From Scenedesmus sp. ARA3 (taxonomy: Eukaryota; Chlorophyta; Chlorophyceae; Sphaeropleales; Scenedesmaceae), in the NCBI GenBank assembly GCA_004335835.1, contig RWJK01001644.1:10224-74223 (forward strand): DNA of 64,000 bases, in the 5' to 3' direction. Positions 35,779-46,137 of the stretch are shown piece by piece. Position numbers and translations under genes: made by a program. Under the pieces are notes generated by a model. That model had not been told where the DNA came from and searched no databases. It saw only the letters and a list, made by a program, of their open reading frames with translations. The first letter of the stretch is position 1. Every line of letters begins with the position of its first letter.

Positions 35779-38700
35779 TCAATCGTCATCCATCACATCC
35801 TCAAAGTCGCTCTCCTCCTCCTCGTCCTCTTCCTGCTGCAGCTCTTCCTGCTCCTCCTCGGCTGCCTGCTCCTCTGCAATCTCCTCATCATCGTCCTCGC
35901 TGCTGTCCACTACAGCCTTGCGGGCCTCCTTCTGCTTGCTGCCGGCTGCTGGTGACTTGGCTGCCGGCTTAGCCTCTGCCTCACCGTCACTGTCATCGTC
36001 ATCTAACACCAGCTGCTTGGTGCCCGCGCGTGGCCGCTGCTGCTGCTGCTCCTCAGCATCACTGTCATCCCCAGCGCTGCCACTGCTTCCCTCAGCACCA
36101 TCGTCTGAGTCAGCTGCTGCTGCTGCTGCTTTCTGCTTGGCAGCCGCTGCACCAGCACCTGCCCGCTTCCCAGCAGCAGCTGCAGCACGCTGCTTTGGCT
36201 GTGGCTTGCTTGCAGGAACCTCCTCGTCATCGTCAGCATCTCCCAAGTCGCTGTCAGCAGCTGCATCCTCACTCTCGCTGCCGCCGTCACTGCCGTCTCC
36301 GTCGCTGTCAGCTGCTGCCGGCTTGCTGCGCTGCTTCTTCTTCGCCTTCTGCTGCTGCTGCTGCTTGCGCTTGCCTGCTGCTGCCTTGCTGCGCTTGCCA
36401 GCACCCTCATCATCTGAGCCCAGCAGCTCATCAGATTCTGAGCCGCTGCCTGACTCAGACTCCTCGTCCTCCTCTTCCTCACTTGCATCCGAGTCAGCCG
36501 CAGGCTTCAGGATGCTCCTGCAAGCAGAACAGGCAGCAGACAGCAGGGGCAGGCAGCAGCATGTAAGCTGGCAGCAGCAGCTTTAGAGGCGCATGTATAA
36601 ACAGAACTCACTCTGAACCACAGCTGTGCCTGCACAGGTGCAGCCCTGATAATGCCTAATGCAGACACGCTCTGAACAAAGACGAGCAACATGTACTTTC
36701 CTGCAAGTATGCTGCCATCTCAAAAGAACGCTTTCGCATCCCAGCCCTCCATGCACAGCACTTCTCCAGCAACCTGCCATCTCCCTTTTGCACTCACTTG
36801 CTCCGCCCGCCTACAACCCTGCTCATCAGAAACATTCACCACCAAGCAGCTGAAATCCCCACCCCAAGCTTAAATCGCCCGCTCACTTGTAGTCAATGCG
36901 CGCTGCTGCGCGCCGGCTGGGCCGCCCGCCGTCCACGCTGATGATGTTGCTCATGTCGATGCCCTCCAGGTCCCTGCTCAGCTCCAGCTTGGCCTTCACA
37001 CGGGCCAGCGCAGCAGAGTCAGAGCTGGTGCTAAGCCCCTGCCTGGCAAGCAGCTCCTGCAGCGCACTTGTCAGCGCGGCCTCACCCTTGTTCTGCAGCA
37101 AAGAACAGGTAAGGCAAGCAGCAGGGCGGAACATGGGCTTGTGAGTAGGATGGATACATGAGGGCGGGTGTTCGCCACTGCAAGCAGAGATGAATGCGTG
37201 TTTGATTAGAGGGATGAGGTTGCGGTGCAAGAGCAGTAGCGGCGTGCCTCTGCTGTCAGCATGGGTGCGCGCATGCCAGCGTGTGCGCCTCTTGCACATG
37301 GGCAGCTCAAAACACCCATTGCACTGCCAAAGGGCAGCCTGCACTTTGTTACGGCGTGCTCCATGTATCGCTGCTGCTGTTGCAGTTTCATCACTATCCA
37401 GATCAACACGGCAGCTCTCCTGCATTCCAACCTGAAGACGCTATTAGCAGCACCAGCACCAGCAGCAGCGCGCACCTTGACATACACACTGGGCCCAATA
37501 GTGATGCCAGCTGCCCTGCACATGCGCCGCAGCTTCTCCACCTTGGGCCCATACTTGCTGCCGCCACTGGCTGCTGCTGCTGCCTTGCTGCCTCGGCTTG
37601 CAGGAGCATGCTTGCTGCCTCGCCGCTTGGCGGCTGGCGCCTCTTCAAAGTCATCCTCACTGTCTGCTGCTGCTCCATCGCTGTCACTGCCAGCTGCTGC
37701 TGCCTTGCGCTTCTGCAGCGGCACACAAGAGCGCGCATAAAGCAGTAGGCAGTGGCGCTCAGCAAGCTGCTGAACACAGCTGATGACATGCAGCGCAGTG
37801 ATGGCCTGATGACTCCAACAGCGCACAGACAGAGCCATTCTGCTGCTGCTGCTTGCAGGACGGCAACACACCCTTGCAGGAGAGTCATACGGATGGCATG
37901 CTGCCTTCAAACGTGGAACAGCTGCATCAGGCCTGAACTCGGGTGTGACTGCGTTCACGTGCGTTGCCGGATCCCACAAAATTGAACAACCTGACACGCC
38001 CAAGGCAAGCCTATGTCACGGGCTCACATCCTCAGCCTGCGATACTGGCCAACGCTGCTGCAACAAGCATCATTCTGCTGTCCGCGCAGCCGCCCTTAGT
38101 CTGGCCCACCCACCTTGCTTGCAGGCTGGCTTGCCTTCTTTGCCTGCTGCTTCCTGCGTGGCGCATCAAAGTCATCTTCGGCTGCATCCTCCTGCTGCTG
38201 CTTGCTGCGCTTCTGCCCACTGGCTTTGTCCTTTGTAGCTGCTGCTGCTGCTGCTGCGGCTTTCTTGACTGGCTTGGCGGCATCCTGCTGCTCTGCGGCT
38301 GCCTCGCTCTTCTGGAACACGATCTGCAAGCAACATAAGGAGGTGTGACGACACTAATGAGATCAAAGAGTTGGACTTGTGCTACAGGGCATGACTGGTG
38401 CAGGTGAATGCCGTTGCTGTTGGTGGCAATTGATGCACTCACTGCATCAGCAGTGCCGCAGCTGCAGAATGCTATCAGCCAGTACCTTTGCAGTGCGGCA
38501 TAGGCTAAGAGGAGGTGACGGCGCTCGCATATGGTACAGCAGTGCTGACAAATGTAGCATGTGCACAAAAGCGCTGACATTTGACTAGTACTGCATGAGC
38601 AAGCACCTGCGAGCTGGAACTCAACAGCACTCCAACTTGGAGGCTTGCTAAGTTGGCAAGCCACACCAGCAGCAGCAGTACGCACCTGATCCACCAGTGC

Positions 38701-38948
38701 TGTCACCACGTCCTTCTGCTCATCCAACTGCTTCTTTTCCAGCCCCAAATCACCCTCAATCAACCGTCTAACGGCCTTTATACTCAGCACCCTGCACACG
38801 CCGCAGGAATGTGCGTGGGTTAGCACGCGTGCCATGCACAACAATGGACGTCCTCGGCTCACGACTGATGGATAACTCACTCTGCATCCTTAAGAAACTG
38901 ACTCTTACGGGCACGAATTGCACCAGCTATCTGAGTTTCGCTTGCCAT
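35779..38948 (-). CDS. CHZ-domain histone chaperone (HIRIP3/Chz1-like) with N-terminal DEK-C-like domain
   Basis: Six exons on -: 38948-38881, 38791-38686, 38323-38114, 37712-37476, 37092-36887 and 36517-35779, giving 521 aa with matching phases. Residues 1-60 form a helical region (MASETQIAGAIRARKSQF, then LSIKAVRRLIEGDLGL) resembling a DEK C-terminal-type domain. Lys/Ala/Asp/Ser-rich linkers lead to a segment KLRRMCRAAGITIGP and then the CHZ motif at about 236-258, with RDLEGIDMSNII. In Chz1 and HIRIP3 this motif binds H2A.Z-H2B or H2A-H2B dimers. The last 240 residues alternate very acidic stretches (SEEEEEDEE, DSSEDDDEE) with Lys-rich ones, as expected for a nuclear histone chaperone. The C-terminus is FEDVMDDD. 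The function is inferred from motif order. Confidence 0.82.
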
Positions 38949-39202
38949 GGCTGCCTGCCGGAGAGAAAGCTGGCGCTATCCTCTGCACGTCGAACAATTC
39001 AGTACTAGTGCCCGTGCGTGTCTAGCGTCTGGCGTCATAAGCTTCTCAAAGACGCGATGCTATATGGAAGTGGGCACTACTGTGTCTTCAACTTGAAATC
39101 GCTTGAATTCACGTCATATGACAGCAAGTAACACAGCAGTGGTTCCTTGAACGTTGATTTGAGATTGCTGACCTGCCAGTCCCTTAATCCCTACTCTGCA
39201 AC
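38949..39202. promoter_or_regulatory. Short divergent promoter region
   Basis: 254 bp between the ATGs of the histone chaperone gene (-) and the aminotransferase gene (+). No TATA box is evident. A shared bidirectional promoter is likely from spacing alone. Confidence 0.45.
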
Positions 39203-39621
39203 ATGCTTTTGAAGCTACGGTGTCAGACGCTCTCCTTTCCTGGCTGTGGTATGCGCATCGCTGCACGCACTGCTGCTGCTGCTGCCAGGGCAGGAAGGCG
39301 CCTACATCCAGCCATCATTGCTGCTAACAGCACCTCTGGCGCAGCAGCCGGCAATATGACAGACTCTGAGCTACCCAGCATCCAGCTGAGCGAGTTTACG
39401 CAGCGACAACTGGACTCTGATGTCATTGACTTCTCTGCTGGCCAGGCAAGCACAGTGCTTGAAGAATTGCATTTGCAGCCTGCCTCACACTGGCAGGGCT
39501 TCCCTTCCAAAACACCACTTGGCATTGTTTTAGTGAGACAGTCTCGTGTGACAGCTGTAGTGCTCGATTGTTCGAACTCTGCAAGCAACCCTGTACATTG
39601 GACGCACACCCTGACCAACCA

Positions 39622-39652
<31 letters not shown>

Positions 39653-40764
39653 GCACACATCCAGCTCCCTGCGCTGTACATTGCTGGCAACCATTGCCTC
39701 ACCCTCAGCTTGTTCATGCGATACACCTGCAGCCTGGGCCGCGCCTGCTGCCCTTGGACATGGTAGCTGCTGGTGCTGCACACCGCTTCACTGGGGCGGC
39801 TGCAGATCCATATATACTCCAGTGAGCAATGAAACAGCATGCGTTACAGCATGCACCAGCAACAACAGCTGTGCTATGCTGCTTTTTCAGAGGCTGTGTA
39901 GTGTTGGTGAATGGTCCAGCCTTCTGCAATCTGCAAGAGAAATGCAGCAGCGGCAGCAGCAGCAGCCAGGGACCACAAGTGGACGTGCATGTCTGCAACA
40001 GCTGCTGCTCTGCACGCAACTTTGCATCTGTGCCGCAGGTATGGCACTGTGCAGGGCTACAGCTCATTCCGCCACTGCCTGGCTGCCTTCCTGAGTGATG
40101 CAACACAGCACAAGGTTGACCCTGATGAGCTGCTCATCACAGCAGGTGCGCTGGCGATGGACATGATGATTTGTGGATAATCAACGCAGTGCTACAAGGA
40201 GCCAGAGGCATAACATGCGTCAGCAGTGGGCAGGCATGGGGAAGTTGAGGTAAGGGTGCAGCTTGCAATGCGGCACGGAAGTGTGTGGGAGCACTGCGCA
40301 TGAGCTCATGAGGCTGATCAGGAGGCTGATCAGGAGGCTGCTGCTGGCACAACTGCTGGCCCAGTGCTTTGGCGTTTGTTGCATGCACACGCCTACACAC
40401 GACTAACAAAGCCTCATGGTAGGGCTGGTGTGAATTCGCACGAAGTGGCTAGGCAATGGCGTGCCGCCGAGTCAACAGAGCAGGTTCCTAGCTCATGTCT
40501 GTGATGTTCCGCACACGCTGGTGCACCGTGCACATCTCCCGTCAACACCCCTCCATCACACGCTGCATTATCATGCTTGTAACCACCTGGTCTGCACTGC
40601 ACTGCGCCTGCCGCCCTGCAGGGGTGTCTCACGGGCTGGACCTGGCGTGCCGGCTGCTGGCCAGCCCAGGTGATGCTGTGCTGGTGGAGGCACCCACATA
40701 CTTCCTGGCAGGAGACATCCTGCGGCAGGCAGGCCTGACGCTGGTGAGGCGCTGCTGCCACAAC

Positions 40765-40813
<49 letters not shown>

Positions 40814-43327
40814 GTGGTGGTGCATAGAGTAGTCACACTGCTGTCTTGTGCGCAAGTGCCAATCGCTGGGTGCAGTGCCAGTGCGGCTGTGCTGTGAGCT
40901 GCTGCTGCACTGCACTGCTGGCAGCAGCTGTGCATAACACCTTCTGCTGCCTTGTGACGTGATCTCTGCTGCAATGCAGGTGCCTGTACCTACCTGCAAT
41001 GAAGGTCTGGATGTGGATGCACTGGAGGTGATGCTGCAGCAGCAGCAGTGCCCCAGGTGCGACCAAACACTGACATCTGAAAATCACATCCCACACTAAT
41101 TCAATTGATGGATTGGGATGTGAAAGTAGGCAGCTGGTAGCGCAACGCTAAGGACCCGGGTGTGACTGGACCCCTGGTGCATGCAGCATCGACTTGGTTG
41201 TGGATGCTGTGGATAATAAATAGACAAGCAGCCGCGTGTCTTGAGCTTGTGTCAGCACTGATGATGGCCTCATTTCTTGTGCATGGCACGGGTGTGAATA
41301 AGTGTGAGGTGTTTCCTCTGCCGTGCAGGCCCAAGCTGCTGTATACCATCCCCATCCACAACAATCCAGCAGGTACGCCTGTGCACTGCTGATGCTTGTG
41401 GTGATGGCAGCTGCTGTGTGACTTTCTCTGATGCACACTTGCTCGACAAGCCTGCTTCCAGAGCCATGAAGTTGCCCCTTAAATTTACTACAGCTGATAG
41501 GCAGTGAACCAGCTTCAAGCAGGCAACTTTGCATCACATGACAGCTGCTGCCGTGTCAAACCCTGCCTGCAGGCACCACCATACCTCTGGCTAAGCGCCA
41601 GCAGCTGCTGCGGCTGGCACACAAACATGACTTCACGATTGTTGCGGATGAAGTGTACCAGCTGCTAAGCTTCCCAGGTGATCAATTGATTGCAAACAAC
41701 AGCAACGGAAGCAGCAGCAGTATGCACGTGGAAGCACATGCGGCTGCACACATGTTGCATCATGGGGCGTGTGGGTACACAGTTTGGCTGGTCATGTTGG
41801 TAACATGCTGTAGGCATCGAGCAACACAGAGCAAGACGCCAGTGCTGCATGGCAAAAGCCTTTGCCCTGCATGGAGTAAATTAGGGGTTGTACGCTTTAT
41901 GTGTGGCATGAACACGCAAATGCCCTCCGTGCCGCCGCAGGCTCGCCTGAGCCGCCGCCGCCTTTGAAGGTGGTGGAGCAGCAGATGCTGCAGCAGGGCC
42001 TGCTGGATGGCCTGGCAAGCAGCAGCAGCAGCAGCAACAGCAGGCTAAATGCCAATGTTAGCAGCGTCAGCAACGGTGCCGGTGGCACTTCTGGCAGCCA
42101 GCCGCAGGGCGGTGAGCGTGTGGTGTCCATGGGCAGTTTCTCCAAGATCATGGCACCTGGCATGCGGTTGGGGTGAGTTCTGCTGAAGGCCAGCTCGAAA
42201 AAGCCCTTGTTAAAACGGTATTGCCGAGCATCTGTAGCGCCAGTGCTATGGGTGTGCTGCATGCTTGCATTGCACAGATGCCTTCATCACCCGACCTTGC
42301 CTGCATGCTCATGATGGATGGCATGTGCCTTGCGCTGCACAGGCTTACCAGAACAAAGACATCGATCTATGCATACCGTCAGAAAACAGTAATCCTTCTT
42401 GCTGCTTGGCAACTGCTTACCAGGCATTACCCTGCAAGCTATGCACCCTGCTCAACAGTCTAAGTTGCAGTCCCTTTCTGCGGTTTCACAACAACATCAC
42501 CAGGATCTTCTGCAAGTCCTGGCCAACCTAGACCACGCGCATGGAGCCTGTCACAGTTGTACAGCTGAACGTCAAAGCTCCTACACCATCAGTAATCTTG
42601 ACTATCAAGGGCCTGTTGTGTTTGCGTTCGTCTGTTGCGCTGCTGCAGGTGGATGGAGGCAGCGCCCAGCCTGCTGCAGCAGCTCTGCAGAGACGGCGTG
42701 CTCAACTCCGGCGGCTCAATAGCACCCCTCGCCTCTGGCATCGCGCACAGCTGCCTCGAGCTAGGCCTGCTGCAGCAGCATTTGCACCAAGTCATCAGGC
42801 CCAGCCTGGCAGCTGGCTGCGCTGCTGTGTGTGAGGCGCTGCGCAGGGAGATGCCTCGCTGCAGCTTCCAGCAGCCGCTGGGGGGCTACTTTGTGTGGGT
42901 GCAGCTGCCGCAGGAGGTGAGGGCGCATGACAGCCAGAAGGGATGTATCCTGCAAGTTACGGCTGTGTGACAGATGCAGCTGCGGATCGGGGGATGCAGG
43001 ACTGCGTTATGCAAGATGTGGGGCTTTGTTCTGGGCATTGTCTCTGTGTCTCAGAAGTAGTGTGTCGCGCCTGCTGACCGCCGTACTGCCTGACGCGCCC
43101 TTTGCACCGCATCTGTGCTGCTGTGCCAGGTGTGTGCAGAGGAGCTGCTGCAGCTGGCAGAGGCCAAGCACCGCGTGCGCTTCGTGCCTGGGCGGGCCTG
43201 CCAGGGCCTGCGGCACATGGCGCGCCTCAGCTTCAGCTTCTATCGGCCTGACGAGCTGCAGCAAGGCATGGCGCGGCTGGCGGCAGCACTGGATGACTAT
43301 TTGGCGGGCGAACGAGCTGAGCATTAA
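39203..43327 (+). CDS. Class I/II PLP-dependent aminotransferase, probably organellar
   Basis: Ten exons: 39203-39445, 39733-39821, 40039-40145, 40622-40743, 40980-41056, 41329-41372, 41573-41677, 41941-42172, 42649-42916 and 43130-43327. They give 494 aa with matching phases. The first intron uses a GC-AG boundary (CAG|GCAAGC), which restores the family motif DFSAGQPGPRLLPL. Further landmarks are YGTVQGYSSFR, LLASPGDAVLVEAPTYF, YTIPIHNNPAG, FTIVADEVYQLL and the PLP-lysine region SMGSFSKIMAPGMRLG, followed by GGYFVWVQLP and RLSFSFYRPDEL. The nearest groups I know are 2-aminoadipate/MocR-type aminotransferases; the amino donor cannot be told from sequence. Residues 1 to about 35 are Arg/Ala-rich with no acidic residues, as in plastid or mitochondrial transit peptides. 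A Ser/Asn/Gly insert (about residues 275-310) precedes the PLP site. Confidence 0.9.
40766..40822. repeat. (CTG)15 followed by a GTG run, intronic
   Basis: Fifteen CTG units at 40766-40810 run into four GTG units in intron 4 of the aminotransferase gene, so triplet expansion here is not limited to coding sequence. Confidence 0.9.
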
Positions 43328-43344
43328 TCCTGATATGTGGCTGC

Positions 43345-43600
43345 ATGTGGCGCGCCTCAATCGAAGATTTGACAGGTAGAGGCCTGGCGAGCTGCAGGAG
43401 GGTGTGGCGGCAGCACTTGGCAACTATCTGGCGGGCAAACTGGCTGCGCAGATTCCCTGAGGGTGGCGCCACATGGCGCGCCTCAGCGTCAGCTTCTATC
43501 GGCCTGATGAGCTACAGCAGGGCGTGGCGCGGCTGGCAGCAGCACTGGACGACTATTTGGCGGGCGAGCGAGCTGCATGAAGCCCTAACTCATGGCAGCG
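43345..43600 (+). pseudogene. Two decayed 128-bp tandem copies of the aminotransferase last-exon end
   Basis: The terminal coding stretch that starts at 43217 (RLSFSFYRPDELQQG to the stop) recurs at 43345 and 43473, exactly 128 bp apart each time. The first extra copy is degraded, with substitutions and an early TAG in the parental frame. The second is nearly intact and still reads RLSVSFYRPDELQQGVARL and ends LAGERAA before TGA. Both lie after the normal stop at 43327, so they would be 3' UTR unless an alternative splice reaches them. Confidence 0.85.
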
Positions 43601-44408
43601 CATGCTGTTGATCTGTGGGATCCTCGCATGGTGATGCATCTGGTGGTTGCATTGTGCAAAAACGGGATTGGTCGGACGTGGTCTGCAGGCTGGCAATGTG
43701 TGACAAGTGTTTGATTGCGTCACATATGTACAAAAAGCATGCGGTGCGTGGCAGCAGCAGCTGCACAGTGTTTTTGCTACTGTTTTGCATCGGGGCCATC
43801 CGTGTACATCCTGCTGTAAGCAGGCAATGTGTGCGGGTGCGGACAGGGTTTGTCAACTACCATGGTCTGTATTCAAGCTGCCGTGCAGCTTGCAGTTGTC
43901 TCTGTCTGGACAGAGAAGGCCATCCTGCATTCGCATGGGCCAAATGCAAAGACGTGGTTCTGCCCCAATGGTGACAGTTGACCACAACTTGCTGTGCAAG
44001 CTGCATGAACAAGTAGGAACCAACACGCTGGGTGGGCTTGTAGTTCTTTGTGCACATGGTGTACCGGCATGCGCAGCTGTACTGCACTTCGACCATGGCT
44101 TGCTGGCGCTGGTGTGGCAGCATGCCTGGCCATTCAGGCTTGTTACTGTTAAATTCATACTGTCAGTGCATGGTGGGTGCAGTGTGATGGTGTTCCGTTA
44201 CTCATGTGGTATGGCGGGACAATTCTGGTGCAGACCTGCTGCTGCACACCGTTTCCTGCAAGTGGCCACCTCATTCGATGTGTGTTTGTTTACCCAATCT
44301 TTGACCAGCAACAGCCAGGCTAAACTCTTGCAGCTGTGATGCTTACAATACGCTGGTGGCAGCCCATGGTCAGCAGCTGACTGATCAGCAAGCCATGAAT
44401 TGCCACCA
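43601..44408. other. Intergenic spacer
   Basis: Downstream of the duplicated aminotransferase exon ends. No exon with a recognisable motif is visible on either strand. Confidence 0.45.
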
Positions 44409-45345
44409 TCAGGCCAAACCGCCTTGCAGCAACATAAGGTCAAAGGATGCCAGCTGCTGCGCGCCGCGCTGCTGCCTAGCACCTGCTGCATGCTGCATGT
44501 GCGCCTCCTGCATCACCTCAGATGCGCTGCCTGTGGCCTGCTGCTCTGGAGCATCATCTGCACTGGCAGCTGGCTGTGCAGGCGCCCGCTTGTGGTTGTC
44601 AAAGCTCGTGCGTGTGCCCATCAGCATTGCATGCCAATCTGCGCACCGCCCAGCACTTGCTACTGTTCCAGCCGTGGTTGTGCTGTTGCTGCTCCGAGTG
44701 AGGCCTGTTTGGCCGAAGGTGGATGCTGTTGGGGCAATGGGCAATGCTGCAGGTGGTACTGGTTCTGCTGCTTGGGGGCTGATGCTTCCTGCAAGCAAGG
44801 ATACTGCAGTAGGCTGCTGCTGGGTTGCTGCTGGAACAGCGTGCTTCCAGCCAGCAGCGTGCACGCGTGCTGCGTTGATGCTGCTTGCATGGCCACTATT
44901 GCTGCTGTGGTTAGCTATGCTGCTGGTATGAGGCCCTGCTCCAGCTACTGCTGCTGTTGCTGCATGTCCGTCCCTACAGGTTGGCTCTGCCTGATCATGC
45001 TTCAGGTGGCTATCAGCGGCACCTGGCTGTGCAGACACGGTGTGTGGCTCTTCCAGGTGCACTCCGTTGCACATCAGCACATCCATGCTCTGTGAGGAGT
45101 TGGCCACGCGCAGTCGTGTTAGTGGTTGCTGCTTGAGGCTGGCTGTAGGGTCCATGCTGCACGTGTTGCTGGGTGCTGTGCTGATACGCGCGCTTGAGTG
45201 TTTGCTGCTTGCGTTCTGTCGTCAAGCTGCGCCCATCAAGTGACTGTTTCGGAGCTTGCCGGGCTCCTGCAGGAGCTGAGCTGTTGGCGCCTTTCGCTTT
45301 TGCCGCCTCAAGCAGCTTGCGTTTGCCACCCAGCCAGGCAAGCAT
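44409..45345 (-). CDS. Hypothetical protein, structure unresolved
   Basis: Two overlapping frames share this stretch on -. The upstream one starts at the ATG at 45345 (MLAWLGGKRKLLEAAKAKG) and stops at 45013. The downstream one is open from about 45215 to 44409, with its first ATG at 45155 (MDPTASLKQQPLTRLRV), and is Ala/Ser/Gln-rich. Joining them needs a frame change. The only phase-correct GT-AG intron I found would be 46 nt, much shorter than other introns here. Either a short gene lies in one frame, or there is a splice or sequence error I cannot resolve. There is no family match. Confidence 0.3.
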
Positions 45346-46137
45346 TTTCACAACAGACGAAATATCTCACATAGAGCCAAAGAACGGCAATTGACTACAC
45401 GTGAGGTGCAACATCATTGCAACGGGTGAGCATTTTGAAGTTCGGGTTTTCGGGACGACATAACAGATTCGACAAACGTCCCGCAAGGGAAGTTCCCCTT
45501 CCTTCCATACTGTCAAATCCCTACAAGATTGAAGGCAACCCAGTGTCAGCACGCAATCGCCTGCGGCTGCAGAAGTCAGCCTGAATTTGGCCAATTCACT
45601 GCTGTTCACAACCAGGCCGGCATGTTCTGATCAAATACACTGCAGGAAAGCATCGGCTGCAGAGCGCGTTGCAGCAAACACGGCGCTGCACCCTGACTGC
45701 AGCCATCAAGACCCTGAAGTGCAACCAAAGTACGTCTGTCTCAACCTGCAGCACAAGCTGTGGCACTGACATGCAATATGGTTGCTCAAAACCGAGACAA
45801 AAAAGAACATTGTCCCTCCAGAAGAGCAGGTGCGTCACTCAACATGAGATGCAGTGCATCAGCTTGGTAGTTCACCCACATACAAACCGTCCATCCAGGG
45901 CGCTGCTTAGCTGGCAGCACTGACCAGACACCCCTTGGGACATGGGTGCCACAGCGCACCCAACACCCTGGCAGTACCACTGCACTGCCCATGCCATGTT
46001 GCACTGCATTGCAACAAAGCGATGCCCTAGTGCAACACTTTCACACCTCTCTTCTAGCCACAACCTGCCCGCACTCGCCTCCATGCAAAATTCCACAGCT
46101 TGCCCACGCTGCTCCACTACCACCGTACGTCAAGAGT
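45346..46137. other. Intergenic spacer
   Basis: Between the hypothetical gene and the stop of the eIF4B-like gene, both on -. No exon is supported. Confidence 0.45.
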
